Source of the DNA: SFTJ01 sp905210415
GTDB lineage: Bacteria; Bacteroidota; Bacteroidia; Bacteroidales; Muribaculaceae
Assembly: GCA_902476295.1 (NCBI GenBank)
Contig: CABSDC010000004.1
Span: 5,492 to 69,491 of the forward strand
Reading direction: 5' to 3'
DNA length: 64,000 nt
Part shown: positions 25,396-32,905 of the stretch, piece after piece
Layout: each line of letters opens with the position of its first letter
How positions within the stretch are numbered: position 1 is the first letter of the stretch
Notes under the pieces: model-generated
The model's input: only the letters and a program-made list of their open reading frames with translations
Database searches by the model: none
Told to the model about the DNA's origin: nothing
Made by a program: the position numbers and the translations under genes

Positions 25396-26679
25396 ATGGA
25401 GAAACTAATGCAATATGTGTGGCAGCATAGGCTGTATGCGTCAGACGATATGGTGACCAACGATGGCAGGCGTGTGCGCGTTATCGACACGGGCATGCTC
25501 AACACCGATGCAGGGCCCGATTTCTTCAACGCCAAGGTGGAGATTGACGGTCGCCTATGGGCAGGAAATGTGGAGATGCACGTTCGCGCCAGTGATTGGC
25601 GCCGACACGGGCACGACAGCAACCGCGCCTACGACTCGGTGATTCTGCATGTGGTGGAGAAGGACGATGCGCCGGTGTATCGCACCAATGGCGAGCGTAT
25701 TCCGCAGGTGGTGCTGCAATGCAACCGCGATTTCAACCTCAGCTACAACCGACTGATGGAGGCTAAAACCGAGTTGCCGTGTGCCGAAGCCATCCCGCAG
25801 ATGCCACCGTTGCTCATCACCGAGTGGGTGGAGAGCCTTGCTTTTGAGCGCTTGCACCACAAGGTGGATCGCCTTGCCGAACTATGCGAGATGTATCATG
25901 GCAGTTGGGAGGATGTGTGCTATGTCACGCTTGCCCGAAATCTTGGTTTTGGCATCAACAACGACGCTTTTGAGCGACTGGCTCGCTGCACACCGCTGCG
26001 CTTGCTGCATAAGCATAGCGACTCGCTGCTGCAGATAGAGGCTATGCTGTTTGGTCAGGCAGGAATGCTCTCGGCTGAGAATCATCGCGACGACTCCTAC
26101 TACCAGCAGTTGTGCCGCGAATATGCCTTCCTTGCCAATAAGTTCTCGTTGCGACCCATAGAGTCGCATTCGTGGAAATTGGCGCGGATGAGGCCGCAGA
26201 ATTTCCCATATCGCCGCATCGCATTGTTGGCTCACTACATTGTGGGCGGTTTCAACCTGTTTGCCGACATTCTGGCGGCTGCCGATGAGGCTGAGTTGCG
26301 ACAATTGTTCTCGGTGAAACTCTCAGGCTACTGGGCAAATCATTTCACCTTCGGCAAGGAGTCTACAAGCGATGTGCGTGCCATGAGCGACCGCAGCATC
26401 GACATTATTCTTATCAACACTGTGGCGCCGTTGCTCTATGCTCGCGGTGAATTGGTGCACGACTATCAGTTCACCGACCGTGCAGTGGCTCTGCTTGAGG
26501 GCTTGAAGCCAGAGAACAACTCCATAGTGCAGCAATTTGCCCATGCGGGGATAAAGTGCCGTGATGCGCTCACCTCACAGGCTCTCATAGAGTTGCGCCG
26601 CGAATATTGCGAGGCGCGAAAGTGCATATACTGTAAAATAGGGCACCGCTTGCTCAGCAAGGCTGCGCGTAAGCAGTGA
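25396..26679 (+). CDS. DUF2851 family protein
   Basis: A 427-residue cytoplasmic protein. The N-terminal part (FNAKVEIDGRLWAGNVEMH, then SDWRRHGHDSNRAYDSVILHVV) is the strongly conserved segment of DUF2851, a family found almost only in Bacteroidetes. WAGNVEMH followed by HxHxxxxAYxxVILHVV gives a candidate metal-binding or nuclease-like core, but no activity is established. A C-terminal Cys cluster (CEARKCIYCKIGHRLL) is also typical. It is the last gene of the S66/MscS unit and is followed by a terminator. Confidence 0.9.
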   Translation: MEKLMQYVWQHRLYASDDMVTNDGRRVRVIDTGMLNTDAGPDFFNAKVEIDGRLWAGNVEMHVRASDWRRHGHDSNRAYDSVILHVVEKDDAPVYRTNGERIPQVVLQCNRDFNLSYNRLMEAKTELPCAEAIPQMPPLLITEWVESLAFERLHHKVDRLAELCEMYHGSWEDVCYVTLARNLGFGINNDAFERLARCTPLRLLHKHSDSLLQIEAMLFGQAGMLSAENHRDDSYYQQLCREYAFLANKFSLRPIESHSWKLARMRPQNFPYRRIALLAHYIVGGFNLFADILAAADEAELRQLFSVKLSGYWANHFTFGKESTSDVRAMSDRSIDIILINTVAPLLYARGELVHDYQFTDRAVALLEGLKPENNSIVQQFAHAGIKCRDALTSQALIELRREYCEARKCIYCKIGHRLLSKAARKQ

Positions 26680-26688
26680 ATAATATAG

Positions 26689-26736
26689 CAATGGCTCTGC
26701 CGGTGGATGTCACCAAAAGCAGAGCCATTGTTTTGC
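26689..26736 (+). terminator. Terminator after the DUF2851 gene, possibly bidirectional
   Basis: A perfect 12-bp stem, CAATGGCTCTGC (26689-26700) with GCAGAGCCATTG (26719-26730), is followed by TTTTG. It lies between two convergent genes. Confidence 0.75.
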
Positions 26737-26766
26737 CCTAATTAGGGATATTGTTGTTTAGTGCAA

Positions 26767-28953
26767 TCAGTTCACTACTATCTCATCAATGAAGAACCAC
26801 GATGGGTAGCCCACGCCGTAGTGCCATGAAGGGCATTCGATGGTGCCATCCACTTGCACCTTGATGTAGCGTGCCTTAGCGGCTTTTTCCACCTTAAATT
26901 CCACGAACTTCACGCTTGGGTCGCGGTCTTCGTCGCGATAGAATTCGCCGAGAGGAGTGTATTTCTCGCCGTCGGTAGATACTGAGTATTTCACTCCCTT
27001 AGGCAATAGTATCCATTGTCCCAATTGGTGTAGGCAGTCGATGCTCACGCTGGTGATAGGCTTTTCTTCGCCAAGGTCAACCACAAAATCGGCATTCTTG
27101 CCTTCCCAGCCTATCCACGATTCCACGAATGTGGTTCCGCCGTAGAGGCCGTCGGTGAGTGCTGTTTCGCCCAACTTGGCATATTTGCCTGTAGGGCCTT
27201 CGATGAATGTAATCTTGGCGTTGGAAGCAAGATTGTTGGCACGACGAGCCAGATAACGCTCGCGATAGAGTCGGCAATAGTCTACAGGCGTATTGTTGCG
27301 CTCGTTGAGCGTAGGCACTTCAAATTCCACTGCACGCTTCTCAAAGAGATCGAGCTTGGCACTCACTTCATCTATGTCGGAAATGCCTTGAGCACGCTCA
27401 ATCTCGAGTTCTGAGTATTGCAAAGGCAGACGAGTGAGGCGCACGCGGTCGAGGTATTTCTTGTCGTTGGCAACGGCAGCCTCGGCTTGGTCGAAGAGTT
27501 CGTTGTAGGCACGGCGGCAGTTGGCATTGAGCATACCATCCTTGTGAGTTACAGGCGAATCGTATATCCATAGATCCTTGCCGCTTGCGAGCAAAGCACC
27601 TTCGAGTTTTTTCTCATATTGATAGATGTATGGAGCGGCTTTGCCGTAATATCCATGCATAAATGTTTGCATCAGCGAGTCGCAGTCGAGGTCGGGATTC
27701 CACATCAATTTGCTCACCATATATGAGCGCATTTCGGCGAAATCGCCACCGCGCGAACTTGCTATCTGCGAGAAGTGCATAGTCACGTGGTTTTTCTTAA
27801 ACAGCTGGATATTCTTCTGAATGATAGGGAAGTTAGGGAATGGTGAGAGGAAATTATCGAAATTGATACCATAGTCCCAAACAAAAATGTTGTTTGAAAT
27901 CTTGCTCCATCCCTCGAGTGCTTCCACAAATTCTCTGCCCGAAGCGTTGTCGGTCAAAGGCACTTCGCGTTTGCAGTCGATGTCGCAAAGCATGATGTTC
28001 ACGTTAGGCAGTGGCTTGACGTGCTTAGGTGGTTGCATTGTGAAGAGATAAGCCAATGTGCTGAATTGCTTGTCAGGGAAGCGTTCGGCAAGACGGTTGA
28101 CAAAGTGGATAAAGTTGCCCGAGAGCGCGCCTTCATATTCGTCTACCTTCTCGCATTCTGGGCAGTGGCAGTTGGTGTAGTTGCCGTCGTTTTGGCTCAC
28201 AGAAATCATTGTTTTGCCAGGGTTGGCGCGGAAAATAGAGTCGATTTGTACAGCAGCAGCCTCAAACACGGCTGGATTGGTCAGACACCATTGGCTGGCG
28301 TGGCCAGGGCGGCGTTTGCCATTGATAAATGAGTAATACTCTGGGTGGCTTTCACCGAAGCGGTCAGAAGGCAGAATGCGGTTGAAAGTGTGTACCCAAT
28401 TGTTGCCGGCAAACTCGTCGGCTGGCACCTCAAGGCGAAACCAGATGCGGTAGAGAGGGTCGATGCTTGTAGAGTAGTTTTGAGTCTGGCGATAGCGGAA
28501 CGCAGGATTCTCGTGGCGGTTGATGTCGGGCAGGGTGATGGTAGACATCTTAGGCACGTCGAGAGCTCCGGCTGCATAATATGCCACACCAAGATAATTC
28601 TCAAGCAGAGTCACCACGCCATAGAGTGCGCCATTGTCGCCGCCACTGCTGATATAGAGTATTCCGCGGTGGCTCTCTAAGCGAAAACCGTCTTCTGTGA
28701 GGGCATCGGTATTGCCATAACCGATTGCCACGTCGCCATTGCGTGGAGCGCCCTTAATGATGGGCAGTTGAGCACCGCTGATGCGGCCTACGAAGTCTTG
28801 TAGCAGGGTAGCTGCTTTGCTGTTTATGCTGTCGGCATCGGCAGGTATCACTATTCGAGCCACAGCCTTGCCGTCTTTCACGATGGTCTGGTTGGCACAA
28901 GCAAATCCAGTAGCCAAGATGGCAACAAACAAGGAAATAATAGTTCGTTTCAT
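26767..28953 (-). CDS. DUF4838 protein with C-terminal F5/8 type C (discoidin) domain
   Basis: A 728-residue exported protein with signal peptide MKRTIISLFVAILATGFACA. Residues ~25-130 resemble the glycosidase-associated N-terminal domain of GH20/GH67-type enzymes (GDVAIGYGNTDAL...DNGALYGVVTLLE). The central ~200-500 region is DUF4838-like, with the CHCPEC cysteine/histidine cluster at about 268-273. The last ~130 residues form a beta-sandwich with VVDLGEEKPITSVSID, typical of discoidin carbohydrate-binding domains. A role in cleaving or binding host or plant glycans is inferred. It stands alone with its own -7 box. No catalytic acid can be assigned with confidence. Confidence 0.85.
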   Translation of the reverse strand: MKRTIISLFVAILATGFACANQTIVKDGKAVARIVIPADADSINSKAATLLQDFVGRISGAQLPIIKGAPRNGDVAIGYGNTDALTEDGFRLESHRGILYISSGGDNGALYGVVTLLENYLGVAYYAAGALDVPKMSTITLPDINRHENPAFRYRQTQNYSTSIDPLYRIWFRLEVPADEFAGNNWVHTFNRILPSDRFGESHPEYYSFINGKRRPGHASQWCLTNPAVFEAAAVQIDSIFRANPGKTMISVSQNDGNYTNCHCPECEKVDEYEGALSGNFIHFVNRLAERFPDKQFSTLAYLFTMQPPKHVKPLPNVNIMLCDIDCKREVPLTDNASGREFVEALEGWSKISNNIFVWDYGINFDNFLSPFPNFPIIQKNIQLFKKNHVTMHFSQIASSRGGDFAEMRSYMVSKLMWNPDLDCDSLMQTFMHGYYGKAAPYIYQYEKKLEGALLASGKDLWIYDSPVTHKDGMLNANCRRAYNELFDQAEAAVANDKKYLDRVRLTRLPLQYSELEIERAQGISDIDEVSAKLDLFEKRAVEFEVPTLNERNNTPVDYCRLYRERYLARRANNLASNAKITFIEGPTGKYAKLGETALTDGLYGGTTFVESWIGWEGKNADFVVDLGEEKPITSVSIDCLHQLGQWILLPKGVKYSVSTDGEKYTPLGEFYRDEDRDPSVKFVEFKVEKAAKARYIKVQVDGTIECPSWHYGVGYPSWFFIDEIVVN

Positions 28954-29002
28954 AAGGTTTTAGTTATATGTATGTTATGAGTAGTCAGTCGTTATGTATA
29001 TG

Positions 29003-29010
29003 CAAAGATA
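29003..29010 (-). promoter_or_regulatory. -7 box of the DUF4838 gene
   Basis: On the minus strand TATCTTTG matches TAnnTTTG, about 50 bp before the ATG. The -33 region is not clear. Confidence 0.45.
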
Positions 29011-29079
29011 GTGCAAACCTGATTGAGAATGAAATAAATATTACGATTTCTCATTAAGTGGAAAGATAAGAAATAGAAA

Positions 29080-29112
29080 TTTGGAGGGAATGGGCTTTAG
29101 TTGCTAAATTTG
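29080..29112 (+). promoter_or_regulatory. Promoter of the second porin gene
   Basis: TTTG (29080-29083) and TAAATTTG (29105-29112) are separated by 21 bp, matching the Bacteroidetes primary sigma consensus. The ATG is 100 bp downstream. Confidence 0.65.
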
Positions 29113-29211
29113 CAAAATAATTCAATTTGGGCGCTGATGCAGTGTTTTGTGACTGTGTGGTAATGTGCTTATGAAAAAACGATTACTCAAATAATTTTAC
29201 TTAAAACTCTT

Positions 29212-30357
29212 ATGACAAAATATTTAAAGGTGGCGCTATCGTTGGCGCTTGCTCTCTCTACGTGGAATAGCGCATTCTCTTCGGATGCGCAGGGTGATGC
29301 CGACATGCCTTCAGCCGAAAAGCAACAAAGCACTTCGTCGGTGAAAAAGGCGCTGCAGAGCACCTCGTTTGGCGGTTATGTGATAGGTAAGGCTTCTGCC
29401 AACAATCAGGAGGGCGCTACGCACTCCAATTTTGAGCTTCGCCTGGTGCGTGTGTATGCCAAGGGTAAGGTGCTCGATTTTGCTTATAATCTGCAGTTGC
29501 AGGTCAATGGCATCGGTGGCAGCGCTGGCGAAAAGGGTCCTCGCATAGTGGATGCTTGGGTGGAATGGCAGCGATTGAGCTATGCCCGCATCAAGTTCGG
29601 CCAGTTTAAGCGCGCATTTATGTTTGAAAATCCAATGAATCCATGGGATATAGGATTCGGCGCTTATGCTCAAGCCACATCTAAATTGTCGGGCATGTCA
29701 GACCGTTGCGGAGAGCACGATTGCAACGGACGTGATATAGGTGTGCAATTGCAGGGCGACTTGTTGCCATCGTGCGTCGACGGACACGCTTGGGTGCATT
29801 ATCAAGTGGGACTCTGGACAGGTAATGGTATCAACCATGCCGACAACAATAGCCATAAGGATCTTATCGGTGGTGTGTATGTGTCGCCATTGAAGGGCTT
29901 AAACATCGGTTGGTGGGGCTGGAATGGCCGCTACAAATCATCTACCGGCATTACGGTCGACCGCAAGCGCTGGTCGGCTGGTGCAAGCTATCAGGGTGCA
30001 TTCACCGTAAGAGGTGAATATGTGCACAGCTATGGCCATAAGGTGAGCGATTGGGATGCCACAAATGGCGTGTGGAATGGCTCTGCCAAGAGCGAGGGTT
30101 GGTATGTGATGGCTGGCGCTCCTGTCACCCACGATAAGAAACTGCGCTTTTATGCCAAGGTAGACTCGTATTCTGATTATCTTCATCTCGACTATTCTAC
30201 CACAAAGAATATCTATGGGCTGACAGCAGAATATTGGTTTATGAAGAATATGAAACTGCAGCTCAACGGCAATGTGGTGAACGATAAAGCCGCAGAGCAT
30301 AAGGGTAAAGACGGAAAATACAGCAACATCGACCTGCAAGTCTACTGGCGATTCTAA
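29212..30357 (+). CDS. Outer-membrane porin (OprO/OprP-like)
   Basis: A 381-residue protein with a signal peptide (MTKYLKVALSLALALSTWNSAFS). A polar linker rich in Ser, Gln and Lys follows, then a beta-barrel pattern starting FGGYVIGKASAN and ending in QVYWRF with the terminal Phe typical of outer-membrane barrels. Words such as WVEWQRLSYARIKFGQFKRAF and ENPMNPWDIG fit phosphate-selective porin-like proteins of Bacteroidetes. The substrate is not predictable. It has its own promoter and terminator and is therefore probably monocistronic. Confidence 0.8.
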   Translation: MTKYLKVALSLALALSTWNSAFSSDAQGDADMPSAEKQQSTSSVKKALQSTSFGGYVIGKASANNQEGATHSNFELRLVRVYAKGKVLDFAYNLQLQVNGIGGSAGEKGPRIVDAWVEWQRLSYARIKFGQFKRAFMFENPMNPWDIGFGAYAQATSKLSGMSDRCGEHDCNGRDIGVQLQGDLLPSCVDGHAWVHYQVGLWTGNGINHADNNSHKDLIGGVYVSPLKGLNIGWWGWNGRYKSSTGITVDRKRWSAGASYQGAFTVRGEYVHSYGHKVSDWDATNGVWNGSAKSEGWYVMAGAPVTHDKKLRFYAKVDSYSDYLHLDYSTTKNIYGLTAEYWFMKNMKLQLNGNVVNDKAAEHKGKDGKYSNIDLQVYWRF

Positions 30358-30468
30358 TCAGTCACTGGAGCGCTCTATAGCAATCGGTAATTCCACTTTA
30401 ATCGGGTTTAGAGTGGCTTTACCGCTCTGGCTGATGATATAATATGTAACTATATGATACCTAAATAT

Positions 30469-30507
30469 GACAGCCCCGGAGAGTGCTCCGAGGCTGTCAT
30501 TATTTTC
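30469..30507 (+). terminator. Terminator after the second porin
   Basis: GACAGCC (30469-30475) pairs with GGCTGTC (30492-30498), enclosing an inner GGAG/CTCC stem, and is followed by ATTATTTTC. Confidence 0.8.
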
Positions 30508-30564
30508 ATATCATATTGAATAGCACTAAAAGTGCTTGAAGTAGAGGTTTGCTGTAAAACGTGA

Positions 30565-30786
30565 CTATAAAGTGTTCTGGCGTTTCAGCATATCAATACG
30601 TTCTTTGATAAGTTTCTTGGGGAGGCGGTTATTTGAACTTAGAAGACGCTCCAATGCGCTAATCATTTCACCGGGGCTAATATCAGTATTATTAGTCAAC
30701 ATATCGGTGAGGAATAATATACCGGAGACTTTTATGTTTTCAAGCGTAGCCTTTTCCTTCAATTTTTTGTACTTTAACAGACTCAT
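30565..30786 (-). CDS. Small helical protein, possibly N-terminally truncated (73 aa)
   Basis: The frame encodes a charged, helical protein (for example EMISALERLLSSNNRLPKKLIKERID) with no family I recognise. Its ATG is the antisense of the CAT anticodon in a tRNA-Met fragment (30784-30786). The reading frame therefore begins exactly where foreign or rearranged DNA seems to join, and the original start may be lost. Composition is A+T-rich. It could be the edge gene of an integrated element, such as a small regulator, or a chance frame. Confidence 0.4.
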   Translation of the reverse strand: MSLLKYKKLKEKATLENIKVSGILFLTDMLTNNTDISPGEMISALERLLSSNNRLPKKLIKERIDMLKRQNTL

Positions 30787-30823
30787 AATCTGGAGGTACC
30801 TGGTTCAAGCCCAGGCTGGTCCA
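30778..30823 (+). tRNA. 3' half of a tRNA-Met(CAT) gene (no 5' half)
   Basis: The anticodon stem-loop CAGA-CTCATAA-TCTG (CAT at 30784-30786) is followed by a short variable loop. The T-arm CCTGG-TTCAAGC-CCAGG (30799-30815) and acceptor strand CTGGTCC with discriminator A (30816-30823) come next. The acceptor and D-arm 5' half (expected to start GGACCAG) are absent: coding-like sequence lies there instead. The tRNA's own terminator follows. This is a tRNA remnant of the sort left at the far end of an integrated element, not a functional tRNA. Confidence 0.75.
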
Positions 30824-30830
30824 TGCTGAA

Positions 30831-30872
30831 AATCAGGCATTTACAAACATTTGTAGATGCCTGATTTCGTTT
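30831..30872 (+). terminator. Terminator of the tRNA-Met remnant
   Basis: AATCAGGCAT (30831-30840) pairs with ATGCCTGATT (30857-30866), with an inner TACAAA/TTTGTA stem, and is followed by TCGTTT. Confidence 0.7.
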
Positions 30873-30895
30873 ATGGTGACCTTCAGGTGACCTTT

Positions 30896-31088
30896 TTAAC
30901 CCCAAATCGGTCATTAGGCCGTAAATGTGAATTATTTTAATACTGCTTGGCGTCTTTCGTTTTTTATAAGGTATCTTCTGCTTGTTTTTAATTCGCAATA
31001 GCTCGCTATTACTCATTAAAAAGCAATCAAAATCTGCGCTTCTAAAACTCCGAAATCCATCCGAGCCCTACTGACCGAATTGGGTTAA
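30896..31088 (+). mobile_element. MITE-like element, copy 1
   Basis: A 193-bp non-coding element whose ends are inverted repeats related to TTAACCCAAATCGGTCATTA. The middle carries AATTCGCAATAGC...GCTATTACTCATTAAAAAGC. It is alignable over its whole length with the copies at 40565-40756 (inverted) and 46282-46468 (same direction). A 9-bp repeat TGACCTTTT occurs at its left edge (30888-30896) and again at 31107-31115, a possible but imperfectly placed target duplication. Confidence 0.8.
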
Positions 31089-31165
31089 AACCAAACATTG
31101 AAAAAGTGACCTTTTGAGATTTAATGCAACTTGAATTATATTGGTTATAGTTGCCTGTATTCCCA

Positions 31166-31203
31166 TAAAAAAAGATGCACCCATAAAAAAGATGCATCTT
31201 TTT
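31166..31203 (-). terminator. Terminator of the hmu operon
   Basis: Read leftwards, AAAGATGCA pairs with TGCATCTTT and is followed by a run of T. It lies about 40 bp past the hmuV stop. Confidence 0.75.
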
Positions 31204-31242
31204 CATTAGAGAGAAAACTATTATGAATCTTTCGATTCTTTT

Positions 31243-31569
31243 TTATTCTGGGACGTAGATAATTTCGCCGTTATCAAGCTCGTAAGCAATACCCACTTTC
31301 TTACCTTTTTTGCCACTTTTGTTTGACTGGTCTTCGCTTGGTGTATACTTATTAATCTTCTCACCTTCTTTGGTAATGATTTCCATATTGTCCTTTCCAG
31401 GGTTCTTTACCATGGTAAAGTCATCCTTGCTTAGCATTTCCGTCATATCATAACGAGTGACCAGCGCCACCATCAGTGCTACGGCAAATACCATAGCCAC
31501 GTCGAACAGGTTGCTTACAACGCTCATTGGATCGTTGTCGTCCTCTTTGCGCAATAAATTTCTTTTCAT
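31243..31569 (-). CDS. hmuV: HmuV-like DUF2149 protein
   Basis: A 108-residue protein with one membrane segment near residues 15-40 (SNLFDVAMVFAVALMVALV) and a periplasmic C-terminal half (EIITKEGEKINKYTPSE). Family: DUF2149, an ExbD-like small partner of MotA/TolQ/ExbB channels. It shares one base with the upstream hmuU (TGATG), so the two are translationally coupled. In the hmuYRSTUV arrangement of Porphyromonas and Bacteroides it is the last gene. It probably energises the TonB-type heme uptake or the HmuS step using the proton gradient. Confidence 0.85.
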   Translation of the reverse strand: MKRNLLRKEDDNDPMSVVSNLFDVAMVFAVALMVALVTRYDMTEMLSKDDFTMVKNPGKDNMEIITKEGEKINKYTPSEDQSNKSGKKGKKVGIAYELDNGEIIYVPE

Positions 31570-32168
31570 CAGGCATTTCTCTTTTCGTTCAACACTTCAG
31601 ACAAGAATTCCAGATTGGTCATATCTTGCAGATACCAGCGTTGTTTTACTTGCTGTGTGATGAAACCAATGGCTGCAGCAAACAGACCAACTACAGTTGT
31701 AGCAAAAGCCACCTGCATGTTGTAAGCCATAGAAGCGATATCACCAGTTGACAGACCTACCAAGGCAGGACCCATAGGAATCAAAGTACCCATCAAACCA
31801 AGCATCGGTCCCATCTTGCTCAATGTTTTAGAAGTAGCCAAATCTTTGTCTGCCAAGATTTCGTAGTCTGCCAGTAGACGGCTAACGTGTGCCGGGCTGT
31901 CTTTCTCTTCCATAATCTTGCGGATTGATTTAACAACCAGGGTGTTTGACTTTTTAGGAAGCCTGTCGGCCAGTGTATCCATATTCTCCGCTGTCAGCGC
32001 GTCAAACTCTATACGGAGCAACGCTTCGGTTTTACGGATGGCGATGTACTGTCCGAAGAAACTTCCAATCAATAGCAATGAACGGACAAATAAAGCGATA
32101 AGCAAAACGATAACAGGAACCAAAAGCCCTGTTGAAATCCAATATAGAATGTCGGTTATATAACTCAT
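31569..32168 (-). CDS. hmuU: HmuU-like MotA/TolQ/ExbB proton channel protein
   Basis: A 199-residue inner-membrane protein with three predicted helices: one at the N-terminus (WISTGLLVPVIVLLIALFV) and two in the second half. The second half holds KMGPMLGLMGTLIPMGPALVGL, the conserved MotA/TolQ/ExbB proton-channel segment, and VAFATTVVGLFAAAIGF. Such proteins couple proton flow to work on outer-membrane receptors. It is the fifth gene of the hmu operon, directly coupled to the DUF2149 gene, and probably forms a dedicated ExbB/ExbD-like motor with it. Confidence 0.9.
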   Translation of the reverse strand: MSYITDILYWISTGLLVPVIVLLIALFVRSLLLIGSFFGQYIAIRKTEALLRIEFDALTAENMDTLADRLPKKSNTLVVKSIRKIMEEKDSPAHVSRLLADYEILADKDLATSKTLSKMGPMLGLMGTLIPMGPALVGLSTGDIASMAYNMQVAFATTVVGLFAAAIGFITQQVKQRWYLQDMTNLEFLSEVLNEKRNA

Positions 32169-32210
32169 GATAATTTAAATTTTGTATGTTAATGCAAAGA
32201 TGATTTCGTA

Positions 32211-32903
32211 TTATTTCTTGTATGGTTTATTCATTTTATAGCGGCGTAATGCCAGCCCCATCATACCGCCTACTAATAGCATGACGATAATTCCTACCAA
32301 AGCACTCCAGTCTATTTCACTGATACCATTTACAGCCGTACGGCCATTTACGGTAGCAACAATACCTAAGATTGCTGTTAATGCGTTGGTTATAAAAAGA
32401 AGTTCCAGGCGGATTTCTTTTTCAGGAAGTAACCAGCGAAGTCCAATTGTTCCTAATGGAATGAGTACGAGTACCAATGCGGCCATAATCCATGCTACAG
32501 TTGCAAAATCTTTTCCAGGGAAAGTAAAGATCAATGCTACCAGCATACTGAAAAGAACCGGAAAAATCAGTACGCCAGGAAACCAGCGCAACAACCGGTA
32601 GGTCCATAAAGTACGTTTGTTGACAATTCCACCCGTAAGCATGTGTATAGCCAACATACAGAAAGCCAGTTGAGTACATACCTCTATACTTAGTATTACC
32701 GATGTATCTAACATTAATTCCGGATTTGCCAGCCAGTCTGCAATCTGTGTTTTTGATTGTTCGATAGCGTATGGCCACATATTGCCAACAAACAAGGCGC
32801 AGCCCACAGAGGTTACTGCTACTGCCCATCGTTTGCTGTAGGTCTGCTTCAGCAAAAAGTTGAAGCAGACCAATAAAATCAATATAAGTACAACTGTTTG
32901 CAT
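32211..32903 (-). CDS. hmuT: HmuT-like integral membrane protein
   Basis: A 230-residue, highly hydrophobic protein with about six membrane segments and a short basic C-terminus (RRYKMNKPYKK). No enzymatic motif is visible. Its place between the CobN-like gene (2-bp gap) and the ExbB-like gene matches hmuT of the Porphyromonas gingivalis hmu locus. A role as a membrane partner of the HmuS/HmuU/HmuV complex is inferred from position. Base composition is A+T-rich like the rest of the operon. Confidence 0.8.
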   Translation of the reverse strand: MQTVVLILILLVCFNFLLKQTYSKRWAVAVTSVGCALFVGNMWPYAIEQSKTQIADWLANPELMLDTSVILSIEVCTQLAFCMLAIHMLTGGIVNKRTLWTYRLLRWFPGVLIFPVLFSMLVALIFTFPGKDFATVAWIMAALVLVLIPLGTIGLRWLLPEKEIRLELLFITNALTAILGIVATVNGRTAVNGISEIDWSALVGIIVMLLVGGMMGLALRRYKMNKPYKK

Positions 32904-32905
32904 GT

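Noticed and set aside
30783..31016. A 77-codon minus-strand frame ending MDQPGLEPGTSRL
   Set aside because: It is built from the antisense of the tRNA-Met fragment, its terminator and MITE copy 1, a well-known kind of false gene call.
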